In this document: piece after piece, positions 56,901-64,000 of the stretch
How positions within the stretch are numbered: position 1 is the stretch's first letter
How the letters are laid out: the number at the start of each line of letters is the position of its first letter
Assembly (NCBI RefSeq): GCF_002217945.1
Contig: NZ_BCMG01000009.1
Location: forward strand, 83,458-147,457
DNA: 64,000 nt
Reading direction: 5' to 3'
Source of the DNA: Secundilactobacillus silagei JCM 19001
GTDB taxonomy: Bacteria > Bacillota > Bacilli > Lactobacillales > Lactobacillaceae
Position numbers and translations under genes: made by a program
Notes under the pieces: model-generated
The model's input: the letters and a program-made list of their open reading frames with translations, nothing else
Database searches by the model: none
Told to the model about the DNA's origin: nothing

Positions 56901-57308
56901 ACAGTCTTTCCCAGCACTTACCGGCAGATTGCACCGTGGCTGGCAAAGGAACAGGTAATTTTAGTGACTGGTAAAACTGAGACTAACCGGGGCAGCGTTC
57001 AAGTTGTTGCTGACTCAGTGGTACAGGCAGCCTCAATCAAACCGGCACAACCGTCAGTAAAAGAGCTGCACGGTGACCGCTGGTTCTTGCGGTTAACGGC
57101 TTCCGCGGATGAAACGGTTACGATGACTAAGTTAACCCAGTTTTTGCAGGCACATGAGGGGCGAACACCAGTGATTGTTTACCGGGTCAGTGATGACAGC
57201 AAACGGCTTTTAAGCCAGTCATTTTGGTTGCCAGCCAGTGAGCAATTAGTGAAACCATTAGAACAAATTTTGGGTGACCATAACGTAGTGTTACAGGTCA
57301 AATCTTAA
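53940..57308 (+). CDS. dnaE: DNA polymerase III alpha subunit, DnaE type
   Basis: 1122 residues. A PHP domain (1-250) precedes the polymerase palm with the PDIDLD acids (388-393), GPGRGSAAGSLVAY and STHAAGIVLS motifs, the helix-hairpin region and a C-terminal OB fold (about 960-1040). The first PHP motif reads PLQVISSYSLL where active PHP domains have HLHVHSEYSLL, so both metal histidines are lost and PHP proofreading or phosphatase activity is unlikely. In Firmicutes DnaE extends primers before PolC. A TATAAT at 53895-53900 is the probable -10. Confidence 0.96.
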   Translation: MVFVPLQVISSYSLLQSTNQLDELVKTAAERGYQALALTDRNVMYGTVAFYQTCLKYKVQPIIGLTADLAGLFATEQTFPMVLLAKNQAGYQHLMAISSFLQTRSDQEPVTVAQVQQWLHDLMVILPSESELQYWLDQGQQDNVHQLLTRLGQVVDENSLLIGIAPTQSQTVRQLLTKLAADARVKVVALPEVRYLDASDRFAVSVLNAIKDGTTISNLAAAQQQTGQYWLRPAAEYSSLYEDLGLKAAAELTATVADACQLQLKFQHPQLPQFQTPDQQSAKTYLLTQCQTGLTNRLQENHVTDAAPYHQRLDHELDVIDRMGFNDYFLIVWDVMQFTKRAGITTGPGRGSAAGSLVAYVLGITDVDPLEYNLLFERFLNEERAQMPDIDLDIPDNRREEVLEYVHQKYGHERVGQIITFGTLATKQAIRDVGRVFGLRPYELSEWSKTIPSVLHISLKEAYEQSQPLRNLVADSATNKLLFETASKLEGLPRHYSTHAAGIVLSDKPLTDIVPVQNGSETMLMTQYTKDYVEQVGLLKMDFLGLRNLSLLAAALKYVKVQTGHDLNISQINLNDQATLELFQKGDTNGVFQFESSGIKNVLRRLHPDSFELVAAVNALYRPGPMENIDHFIKRRFNQEPVTYPDESLKTILAPTYGIIVYQEQVMQVASAMAGFTLGQADLLRRAMSKKKKATMEAMRKRFIDGAVAQGHETSVAQATFDYIDRFANYGFNRSHAVAYSKMAFELAYLKAHYPAAFFTALLNSVLNNSTKTKLYLMEAKRHQVVVLPPNINYSSSYFRLEKGQIRFGLASIKGMRRDLLQSIMDERQTNGRFKSLHEFLVRLDPKWLKADLIEGLIYSGAFDDFGYNRAELIASLPEFLSSVELSGNSVDLFEALAPKIKHQPDFPLTERLEKENEYLGAYLSGHPVEQFAELAQQRGAVTIGDVSADQHVTLVVYVTRIRTIRTKRGDQMAFLTASDLTGEISITVFPSTYRQIAPWLAKEQVILVTGKTETNRGSVQVVADSVVQAASIKPAQPSVKELHGDRWFLRLTASADETVTMTKLTQFLQAHEGRTPVIVYRVSDDSKRLLSQSFWLPASEQLVKPLEQILGDHNVVLQVKS

Positions 57309-57341
57309 AATTGTTAGTTAAGATAATCTCAATAAAGGGCA

Positions 57342-57355
57342 TGAAAACGCTTTTA
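57342..57355. promoter_or_regulatory. cre-like CcpA site upstream of pyk
   Basis: TGAAAACGCTTTTA has one mismatch to the cre consensus. It lies about 65 bp before a TGCTAAAAT extended -10 box (57409-57417), a place more suited to activation than repression. Confidence 0.55.
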
Positions 57356-57516
57356 TACCGGAAATGTACAGTTTTTGGACAAACACCGCAGACAATAAAT
57401 TTGAAAAGTGCTAAAATAACTTACGGATTCCAAATTGGACTGGTTTGAATGTGATAACTGTCACAAGATGGTCGAGCGAATGAATTAGTCCTAAACTCAA
57501 AGGAGAGATTTTTCTT

Positions 57517-59274
57517 ATGAAGAAAACCAAGATCGTAAGTACCCTTGGTCCCGCTAGTACTGATGTGGACACTATTGTTAAATTAATTGAATCCGGTGCA
57601 AATATTTTCCGGTTCAACTTTTCTCATGGTGACCATGAAGAACATTTAGACCGTTTAAACAAGGTCCACGAAGCTGAAAAGATTACTGGTAAGACCGTTG
57701 GTATCATGCTTGATACTAAGGGTGCTGAAATTCGGACTACTGTTCAAAAAGACGGTAAGATCCAATACAAGACCGGTGACAAGCTCCGAATTTCTATGGA
57801 CGACTCCTTAGAAGGTGTTAAGGATAAGATTGCGGTCACATATCCTGGCTTATTTGATGATGTTAGTGTTGGCGGTCACGTTTTATTCGATGATGGTCTG
57901 CTTGACATGGTCATTGATGAAAAGGATGATGCCAACAAAGAATTAGTTGGTACCATGCAAAACGATGGTATGCTCGGTTCACGTAAAGGTGTTAACGCAC
58001 CTGGCGTTTCAATCAACTTACCAGGGATCACCGAAAAGGATTCTTCTGATATCCGCTTCGGTTTGGATCACGAAATCAACTTCATTGCCGCTTCATTCGT
58101 TCGTAAGCCACAAGACGTTATGGACATTCGTGAATTATTGGAAGAAAAGCACATGGAACACGTCCAAATCTTCCCTAAGATCGAATCACAAGAAGGTATC
58201 AACAACTTTGACGATATCCTCAAGGTTTCTGATGGGTTGATGGTTGCTCGTGGTGACATGGGTGTTGAAATTCCTACTGAAAACGTGCCTTTAGTTCAAA
58301 AGCACTTGATCCGTGCATGCAACAAGATTGGTAAGCCAGTTATTACTGCCACTCAAATGTTGGATTCAATGCAAGAAAACCCACGTCCTACACGTGCCGA
58401 AGCATCTGATGTTGCTAACGCCGTCTTTGATGGTACTGATGCAACCATGCTTTCTGGTGAAAGTGCTAACGGTGAATACCCTGTAGAATCCGTTGCTACT
58501 ATGAACCGAATCGACATCAAGGCTGAAAATGCTTTGAAGGACTTTGGTACTGACCACATGGACTTAGCTAACGCTGACGTTACTGAATCAATTGGTGCTT
58601 CAGTTGCCCGTGTTGCTAAGAGCTTGGGTGTTAAGACCATCGTTGCAGCTACTGAATCAGGCTACACTGCTCGTATGATCAGCAAGTACCGTCCAGATGC
58701 AAACATCTTGGCCGTTACTTTTGATGACCGTACTCGTCGTGGCTTGATGGTTAACTGGGGCGTTTACCCAATCGTTGCTGAAAAGCCAGCTAACACCGAT
58801 GCTATGTTTGATTTAGCAGCTGCTAAAGCTGTTGAAACCGGCTTAGCTAAGGAAGGCGACTTGATCTTGATCACTGCCGGTGTTCCCGTTGGCGAACGTG
58901 GTACCACTAACTTGATGAAGGTTCAATTGATCGGTTCAAAGTTAGTTCGCGGCCAAGGTGTCGGCGATGACACTGTTATTGGTAAAGCCGTTTTAGCAAG
59001 CAACGCTAAGGAAGCTAACTCTAAGACTACTGAAGGCAGCGTTTTGGTTGCTAAGAACACTGACAAAGACTATTTGCCAGCTATCGAAAAGGCCAGCGCC
59101 GTTATCGTTGAAAATGGCGGTTTAACTTCACACGCAGCCGTAGTTGGTATCTCAATGGGGATTCCAGTTATCGTTGGTGCTAAGGGTGCTTCAGAAAAGA
59201 TTTCTGATGGCGAATTAATTACTGTTGACTCACGTCGCGGTGTCGTTTACCACGGTGCTTCAAACGCACTTTAA
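57517..59274 (+). CDS. pyk: pyruvate kinase
   Basis: 585 residues. The TIM barrel starts KKTKIVSTLGPAS, with the catalytic IFPKIESQEG and MVARGDMGVEI segments, the allosteric C domain (about 355-475) and the extra C-terminal PEP-utiliser-like domain (GGLTSHAAVVG, about 480-585) found in Bacilli. It turns PEP and ADP into pyruvate and ATP. Codon choice is strongly biased (GCT, GGT, AAG, CGT), fitting high expression. The SD is AAAGGAGAG. In homofermenters pfkA precedes it; here dnaE does. Confidence 0.98.
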   Translation: MKKTKIVSTLGPASTDVDTIVKLIESGANIFRFNFSHGDHEEHLDRLNKVHEAEKITGKTVGIMLDTKGAEIRTTVQKDGKIQYKTGDKLRISMDDSLEGVKDKIAVTYPGLFDDVSVGGHVLFDDGLLDMVIDEKDDANKELVGTMQNDGMLGSRKGVNAPGVSINLPGITEKDSSDIRFGLDHEINFIAASFVRKPQDVMDIRELLEEKHMEHVQIFPKIESQEGINNFDDILKVSDGLMVARGDMGVEIPTENVPLVQKHLIRACNKIGKPVITATQMLDSMQENPRPTRAEASDVANAVFDGTDATMLSGESANGEYPVESVATMNRIDIKAENALKDFGTDHMDLANADVTESIGASVARVAKSLGVKTIVAATESGYTARMISKYRPDANILAVTFDDRTRRGLMVNWGVYPIVAEKPANTDAMFDLAAAKAVETGLAKEGDLILITAGVPVGERGTTNLMKVQLIGSKLVRGQGVGDDTVIGKAVLASNAKEANSKTTEGSVLVAKNTDKDYLPAIEKASAVIVENGGLTSHAAVVGISMGIPVIVGAKGASEKISDGELITVDSRRGVVYHGASNAL

Positions 59275-59295
59275 TCATTTAATTGATTGCAATTT

Positions 59296-59327
59296 AAAAA
59301 GTCTAGCCTGCGGGTTAGGCTTTTTTT
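59296..59327 (+). terminator. terminator after pyk
   Basis: AAAAAGTCTAGCC pairs with GGTTAGGCTTTTT (two G-T pairs), T-run to 59327. Confidence 0.88.
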
Positions 59328-59455
59328 AGTGGCTAAATAACGCAATTTAGTCGTTCTAATTTTGACCGCTGACTTGAGAATAAACTACCACCGCAGGGCA
59401 ATATGTGCGATAATATCAAGAGATGTGCAATCAAAGAACGAACGGGGATACTAAA

Positions 59456-60364
59456 ATGAATAATGAATTAACGCAGTTACTGGGCCGGATCATTAGCGGC
59501 GAAGTAACTGATGAAAATGACAAGGAATATTACGTTCAGACGAATGGTTTGACGTTTCGACTCGACAAGACTGAAATTGAAAAACCCCTGAAGCTGGGCA
59601 GCCGGTTTAAAGGGTTTGCTTACGAAAACGAACAGCACCAACTGCAAATTACTCGCAACGCACCTAAAGTGCAGGTTGACCATTACGGTTTTGGTGAAGT
59701 GGTGCGGGTGCAGCATGGTCTGGGCGTGTTCGTCAATATTGGCCTGCCTAATAAAGACATTGTGGTCTCACTGGATAATTTGCCGGAAATCAATGCCCTT
59801 TGGCCCCAACGCGGTGACCGGCTAATGCTGTCGATCACGCTGGATAAAAAGGGCCGGATGTGGGGCGACCTCGGTGACGAAGCGCTTTACCGGGTCATTG
59901 CACAGCCAGTGACGACTAAGTTAGATAATAAGGACGTAGTGGTTACGGCTTACCGGTTGAAATTGACTGGGACGATGGTGCTGACTACTGACTATCATCT
60001 GGGCTTCATTCCACCCGAAGAACGGGATCAAGAACCCCGTTTAGGGCAGCAATTAAATGCTCGGGTCATTAGCCAATTTCCCGATGGCACGTTAAAAATC
60101 TCGTTACGGCCACGAGCCTATGAAGCGATTCCAGACGATGCCTTGATGTTATTGGCAACCTTGCAGCATGCGCCAGAAGGTAAAGTGGCGTTTACGGACA
60201 AGAGTGCCCCAGAAGACATTAAGGATTACTTTGGAATCAGCAAGGGCCAGTTTAAGCGGGCCGTGGGTCATTTGATGAAGCAGCAGTTCGCTGAAGAACA
60301 CGACGGCTATCTGTGGCTGACTGAAGCGGGACGTGATCAAAATGAAAACGGACGAGCAGACTGA
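59456..60364 (+). CDS. cvfB: S1-domain RNA-binding protein, CvfB/YitL family
   Basis: 302 residues from the ATG at 59456; the frame extends upstream but only this ATG has a placed SD (ACGGGGAT). Several S1-type beta barrels follow one another (RVQHGLGVFVNIGLPNKDIV near 80-100; DYHLGFIPPEERDQEP near 180-200), with a C-terminal winged-helix (DIKDYFGISKGQFKRAVGHL). CvfB in Staphylococcus aureus binds RNA and affects virulence gene expression. The last bases overlap xerD, indicating one operon. Confidence 0.9.
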   Translation: MNNELTQLLGRIISGEVTDENDKEYYVQTNGLTFRLDKTEIEKPLKLGSRFKGFAYENEQHQLQITRNAPKVQVDHYGFGEVVRVQHGLGVFVNIGLPNKDIVVSLDNLPEINALWPQRGDRLMLSITLDKKGRMWGDLGDEALYRVIAQPVTTKLDNKDVVVTAYRLKLTGTMVLTTDYHLGFIPPEERDQEPRLGQQLNARVISQFPDGTLKISLRPRAYEAIPDDALMLLATLQHAPEGKVAFTDKSAPEDIKDYFGISKGQFKRAVGHLMKQQFAEEHDGYLWLTEAGRDQNENGRAD

Positions 60365-61235
60365 GGATTTTTTGCATGATCTTCGAATCGAACGGGGACT
60401 AGCCGCCAATACGATCAGTTCGTATCGGCTGGACCTGAAAGAATTTCGGCAGTTTTTGGACCAGCAGCATATTACGGATCTGGTAAAAGTCGACCAACTG
60501 ACGATCCTGAACTTTTTAAAGCAGCAGCAAACTAGCGGCAAAGCGCGCAACAGCGTCACGCGAATGGTGTCGACTTTACGGCACTTCTTTCAGTACCTCG
60601 TTGAAAATGATCAGCTGACGGTGGACCCAATGGCGGAGATCAAAGCGCCTAAAAAGGGTCGGCCATTGCCGCAAGTCTTGACGGTGGCCGAAGTTGAAGC
60701 GCTGTTAGCGGCACCGGATACCAGTAACAAGTATGGGATTCGCGACCGGGCAATTTTAGAGGTGATGTACGCTACGGGGCTGCGGGTCAGTGAACTGGTC
60801 CATCTCAAAATGGGCGAGTTGCACCTGGAAATGGGGCTGATTCAGACTCTGGGCAAGGGCAACAAGGAGCGGATCATTCCGATTGGTGACGTTGCTATCG
60901 ACTGGATCGATCGGTACTTAAATCAAAGCCGGCCGGTACTGCTGAAGCAGCGTACGTCGCCCTATCTCTTCTTAAACGCTCATGGCAGCGGGTTGAGCCG
61001 GCAAAGTATCTGGCAAAAGATTCAGTACTACGTCAGTGTAGCCGGGATTCGTAAGCACGTGACGCCGCATACCCTGCGGCATTCATTTGCTACCCACATT
61101 CTGGAAAACGGTGCTGATCTGCGGATCGTTCAGGAATTACTTGGCCATTCGGATATTTCAACGACGCAGATCTATACCCATATTTCCAAGAAACACTTAA
61201 CCGAAGTTTATCGTAAAGCTCATCCAAGAGCGTAA
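60342..61235 (+). CDS. xerD: site-specific tyrosine recombinase XerD
   Basis: 297 residues from the ATG at 60342, inside the end of cvfB; a GTG at 60333 is the alternative. The SAM-like N domain (1-90) is followed by the catalytic domain with Arg148 (ATGLRVSEL), Lys172 (GKGNKE), His243 and Arg246 (HTLRH), His269 (LLGHSD) and Tyr278 (TQIYTH), all intact. With XerC or XerS it resolves chromosome dimers. The fixed neighbours (ribT, scpA, scpB) show this is the housekeeping recombinase, not a phage integrase. Confidence 0.93.
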   Translation: MKTDEQTEDFLHDLRIERGLAANTISSYRLDLKEFRQFLDQQHITDLVKVDQLTILNFLKQQQTSGKARNSVTRMVSTLRHFFQYLVENDQLTVDPMAEIKAPKKGRPLPQVLTVAEVEALLAAPDTSNKYGIRDRAILEVMYATGLRVSELVHLKMGELHLEMGLIQTLGKGNKERIIPIGDVAIDWIDRYLNQSRPVLLKQRTSPYLFLNAHGSGLSRQSIWQKIQYYVSVAGIRKHVTPHTLRHSFATHILENGADLRIVQELLGHSDISTTQIYTHISKKHLTEVYRKAHPRA

Positions 61236-61253
61236 CGTTTGGGAGGAATCAAT

Positions 61254-61610
61254 TTGTTACTGAAATACCGGACTGACTATGAAAAAGTGGCGATGGGCTT
61301 GCTCTCGCTTGCACCCGCGCTAAAAAAGATCGACCGTCTGCAGGCTGAACTGCAGTGGTATCAAGATAGCGATGCACGGCAGCTGCTGTTGTGGAAAGAT
61401 CTGAATCAGGACTTTTCCGGCATCGTGGGTGTTGAGTTACGGCCGAAATTTGTCATCGTGCGCTTAATTGCCTTGATGCCGGCAGTGCGGAATCATAATC
61501 AGACCAATACGATCTTAACTGAATTACAAGATATGTATCCCAAGCAGCGTATTATGGGCACCCTGGAAACGACGGGAATCGTTGCCAAATGGGAGGCCAG
61601 TCATGAGTGA
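61254..61610 (+). CDS. ribT: RibT-like GNAT-family protein
   Basis: 118 residues from the TTG at 61254, seven bases after GGGAGG; the in-frame TTG at 61239 comes before that SD and is rejected. The pattern LLKYRTDYEKVAMGLLSLAP and RQLLLWKDLNQDFSGIVGVE matches RibT, a putative acetyltransferase encoded at the end of the Bacillus riboflavin operon. Here it is in the xerD-scpA operon instead, while an FMN riboswitch lies 2.1 kb downstream. Its reaction is not established. Its stop overlaps the scpA start. Confidence 0.85.
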   Translation: MLLKYRTDYEKVAMGLLSLAPALKKIDRLQAELQWYQDSDARQLLLWKDLNQDFSGIVGVELRPKFVIVRLIALMPAVRNHNQTNTILTELQDMYPKQRIMGTLETTGIVAKWEASHE

Positions 61611-62358
61611 AGCACCAGTTTTGATTCACGTGCAGAACTTTGAGGGGCCGTTAGACCTGCTCTTGCACTTGATCAAATCTTCATCCATCGATATTTATGA
61701 CATTCCCATCGTGGCCATTACTGATCAGTACATGACCGCTCTGCGGCAGATGCAGGATCATCAGCTGGACGTGGCCGGTGATTACTTCGTCATGGCCGCC
61801 ACGCTCATGAAGATGAAGGCCAAACTGCTGTTACCGGTAGAAGAACCGCCGGCTGAAGAAGACGACGAACCGAGCTTAGAAGAGATGCAGTCTGATCTGG
61901 TGACTAGACTAGTACAGTATCAGCGCTATAAGCAGGCTGCCGGCTGGTTTAAGCAGCAGGCGCTGGCACGGCAAAAATTTTATACCCGGCCAGAAATGGC
62001 GGTGCCGGCTGGTGTGAAATTAGGCAAGTTGGCACCGGGCTTAACCACCGCTGATCTGCGACGGAGCCTGATCGGTTTGACGCAGCGTAAGCGACAGCCA
62101 GAACTGCCAATGCGGCTGGTCCGCAGCGAACAGTACACGGTTAAAGGTCAAATTCATACGCTGCGGTTTAAACTCAGTCAAACGCGGGTGGCAGTGGCCT
62201 TTGGTGACTTGTTTGATCAACGGCCTAATAAGGAAGAACTGGTGACGACTTTCCTAGCGTTACTGGAAATGACCAAGCAGCATGAAGTAGCCGTTGATCA
62301 GCCTAACCGGGTCATGCCGATCACCGTTAAGCCGGCCAAATTGGGAGAAGAGAAATGA
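61603..62358 (+). CDS. scpA: segregation and condensation protein A
   Basis: 251 residues from the ATG at 61603, which overlaps the end of ribT; a longer frame from 61582 is not supported. The kleisin N-terminus has [14 protein letters not shown], and an acidic Glu-rich linker follows at about 83-100 ([15 protein letters not shown]). ScpA bridges SMC heads with ScpB for chromosome compaction. The last four bases overlap scpB (ATGA). Confidence 0.96.
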   Translation: MSEAPVLIHVQNFEGPLDLLLHLIKSSSIDIYDIPIVAITDQYMTALRQMQDHQLDVAGDYFVMAATLMKMKAKLLLPVEEPPAEEDDEPSLEEMQSDLVTRLVQYQRYKQAAGWFKQQALARQKFYTRPEMAVPAGVKLGKLAPGLTTADLRRSLIGLTQRKRQPELPMRLVRSEQYTVKGQIHTLRFKLSQTRVAVAFGDLFDQRPNKEELVTTFLALLEMTKQHEVAVDQPNRVMPITVKPAKLGEEK

Positions 62359-62942
62359 GTAAGATACAGCAATTAGAGGCGCTGCTGTTTGTTAGCGGCG
62401 AATCCGGACTGACGGTGACGGAGCTGGCAACGCTGACCGATTCAATGGTGCCGGCAGTCAATCAGTCGTTAGGCAAATTAAATCAAAAATATGCCAGTGA
62501 TCCGGATTCAGCACTGGTGATTTTAAAAAGTAACGAAACGGTCCGCCTGGCCACGAAAGAAAGCCTGGCGAATACCGTCAATCAGTATTTCGAGGCCCCC
62601 AGTTCGACGGGGCTGTCTCAAGCATCACTGGAAGTTTTGGCGATTATTGCGTATAATCAGCCCATCACCCGAATTGAAATCGATGAGATCCGGGGCGTCC
62701 AGAGTTCTGGCACCTTGAATAAGTTGATGCTGCGGCAATTGATTGCCGAGTCCGGCCGTAAAAAGGGACCGGGGCGGCCTAAGCTGTATCAGACCACGGA
62801 TTACTTTATGGATTATTTTGGGCTTAAACAGCTGACGGACCTACCGCCGCTGCCAGATGCACAAACGACGGGTGATGCAGAACAGAACAGTGATTTATTT
62901 TTAAAACGGTTTAACCAACAGATAAATGCGGAGGATAAATAG
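62355..62942 (+). CDS. scpB: segregation and condensation protein B
   Basis: 195 residues. Two winged-helix domains are seen, with the conserved [11 protein letters not shown] start and [20 protein letters not shown] in the second. ScpB binds the ScpA middle in the SMC complex. Start overlaps the scpA stop by four bases, so the two subunits are made together. Confidence 0.96.
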   Translation: MSKIQQLEALLFVSGESGLTVTELATLTDSMVPAVNQSLGKLNQKYASDPDSALVILKSNETVRLATKESLANTVNQYFEAPSSTGLSQASLEVLAIIAYNQPITRIEIDEIRGVQSSGTLNKLMLRQLIAESGRKKGPGRPKLYQTTDYFMDYFGLKQLTDLPPLPDAQTTGDAEQNSDLFLKRFNQQINAEDK

Positions 62943-62945
62943 TAC

Positions 62946-63674
62946 ATGGAACGATTGCAAAAAGTTATGGCCCACGCGGGGGTTGCTTCACGACGGAGTG
63001 CCGAAAAGATGATTACTGCCGGACACGTTAAAGTGAACGGTAAAACGGTAACGGAATTAGGCACCAAAGTTAGCAAACATGATCATATTTTAGTGGACGA
63101 AATGCCCATTCAGACTGAAATGCCAGTTTACATTTTAATGAATAAGCCGCGGCAGGTGGTTTCAACCGTCTCCGATGATAAGCACCGCAAGACGGTGATC
63201 GACCTGCTGGATGATGAGATCAAAGAACGGGTCTACCCCGTGGGCCGGCTGGACTATGACACTACCGGCTTATTACTGCTGACTAACGATGGGGCCTTAG
63301 CGAACCAGCTGACCCATCCCAAGTATGAAGTCGATAAGTCATACGTTGCCAAGGTGCAGGGCATCCCAACTAACGATGAATTAAAACGTCTGCGTCATGG
63401 CGTCAGCATTGATGGTAAGCTGACGTCCCCAGCCAGAACGAAGTTAATGTCCAGCGATGAAGGCCGTAAGACGGCGATCGTTTCCATCACGATTCATGAA
63501 GGTAAAAATCATCAGATCAAGAAGATGCTGCAGGCGGTGGGTCACCCGGTAATGAAACTGAAACGGGAAACCTATGCGTTCTTAACGTTAAAGGGTGTTC
63601 AGCCCGGCGATTTTCGGGAACTGAACCCCGAAGAAGTTAAGGAGTTAAAGCGAGTAGCCAAGCTAGACAATTAA
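62946..63674 (+). CDS. rluB: 23S rRNA pseudouridine synthase, RluB type
   Basis: 242 residues. An S4 RNA-binding domain (1-60, MERLQKVMAHAGVASRR) precedes the RsuA/RluB catalytic domain with the active aspartate in VGRLDYDTTGLLLLTNDG, and later NHQIKKMLQAVGHPV. It should modify U2605 or its equivalent in 23S rRNA. It follows scpB after three bases with the SD GCGGAGGAT and closes the operon. Confidence 0.93.
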   Translation: MERLQKVMAHAGVASRRSAEKMITAGHVKVNGKTVTELGTKVSKHDHILVDEMPIQTEMPVYILMNKPRQVVSTVSDDKHRKTVIDLLDDEIKERVYPVGRLDYDTTGLLLLTNDGALANQLTHPKYEVDKSYVAKVQGIPTNDELKRLRHGVSIDGKLTSPARTKLMSSDEGRKTAIVSITIHEGKNHQIKKMLQAVGHPVMKLKRETYAFLTLKGVQPGDFRELNPEEVKELKRVAKLDN

Positions 63675-63732
63675 CTTGCTTTTTTGAAGTTTCCCCCGTA
63701 CAATTAGGGTAAATAATTAAATAAGTGGTTCA

Positions 63733-63846
63733 TCTTCAGGGCAGGGTGTGATTCCCGACCGGCGGTAACAGTCCGCGACCTACTCCTCGAGTAGTTGATT
63801 CGGTGCAATTCCGATACCGACAGTAAAGTCTGGTATAAAGAAGATT
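63733..63846 (+). promoter_or_regulatory. FMN riboswitch (RFN element)
   Basis: The aptamer shows TTCAGGGCAGGG, GATTCCCGACCGGCGGT, AGTCCGCGA, a variable CTACTC/GAGTAG stem, then GATTCGGTGCAATTCCGATACCGACAGT and AGTCTGG, in canonical order. The controlled gene, beyond the window or starting in the last few bases, is probably a riboflavin transporter (ribU) or the rib operon; which one cannot be seen. Confidence 0.96.
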
Positions 63847-63894
63847 GGGTTAACACAAATTAGTGTCAAGCCGAATTAATTTTGGTTCTATCAT

Positions 63895-63940
63895 ATCTGT
63901 TGTTGGTCATGTCACAAGACATGATCGACAACAGATTTTT
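63895..63940 (+). terminator. FMN-riboswitch attenuator
   Basis: ATCTGTTGTTGGTCATGT (63895-63912) pairs with ACATGATCGACAACAGAT (63919-63936) with two G-T pairs, then a T-run. This is the expected off-state terminator. Confidence 0.88.
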
Positions 63941-64000
63941 CTTTCTGTAATCTATGTATGTTGACACGAAAAAAGGATATCGCCATTGCTTTATCCTTCC

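Noticed and set aside
60342..61235. Integrase of a mobile element
   Set aside because: The tyrosine recombinase is in the conserved cvfB-xerD-ribT-scpAB context; no att sites or phage genes are near.
63941..64000. Start of the FMN-controlled gene
   Set aside because: An AAAGGA and a TTG are present near 63973-63993 but too little sequence remains to call a coding region.

Overview
The window reads as chromosome of a Gram-positive, low-to-mid GC member of the Lactobacillaceae. Evidence: strong SD-led genes, T-box, TPP and FMN leaders, LPQTxE-type sortase substrates with KxYKxGKxW signal peptides, a CtsR operator at clpB, and the backbone order rpsU-yqeY-phoH-ybeY-dgkA-era-recO-glyQS-dnaG-rpoD-trmK. 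dnaE is followed directly by pyk, with no pfkA between them. That points to an obligately heterofermentative lineage (Levilactobacillus, Secundilactobacillus or Lentilactobacillus type); this is inference, and the species cannot be fixed from the sequence alone.

Layout. 1-1.8 kb: ppsR (cut by the window edge), rpsU, yqeY. 1.9-5.7 kb: a TPP-riboswitch operon on the minus strand (thiS-thiF-thiG-M20 amidohydrolase) with thiE divergent from it. 6.1-9.7 kb: phoH, ybeY, dgkA, era, recO. 9.9-13.9 kb: accessory genes (CAP-domain exoprotein, orphan exoprotein, a structured intergenic element, an MFS exporter). 14-17.2 kb: glycine T-box and glyQS. 17.4-24.8 kb: a second accessory stretch with a decayed surface-protein gene, secreted nuclease, two more exoproteins, an MDR reductase, a HAD phosphatase, a glycerol-dehydrogenase-like enzyme and a tiny OB-fold-like protein. 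25.1-28.1 kb: dnaG-rpoD. 28.4-45.3 kb: three tandem LPxTG adhesin paralogues of 2254, 1755 and 1357 aa. 45.5-63.7 kb: trmK-nif3-pepT, topB, clpB, a DUF2929-like membrane protein, dnaE, pyk, and the operon cvfB-xerD-ribT-scpA-scpB-rluB. The window ends in an FMN riboswitch whose gene lies beyond the edge.

How the parts work together. The conserved genes serve translation, ribosome maturation, replication initiation, transcription and chromosome segregation. The accessory genes sit only at operon junctions of this backbone and mostly encode exported proteins, so this locus has been used repeatedly to add cell-surface and nutrient-salvage functions. The most unusual points are the thi operon (ThiS with a residue beyond its Gly-Gly tail, an M20 hydrolase in fourth place, no ThiH or ThiO, two stacked attenuator hairpins) and the adhesin series, where one head domain is carried on stalks of five, two or no Mub repeats. 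I found no tRNA or rRNA gene, no CRISPR array, no insertion sequence and no prophage.
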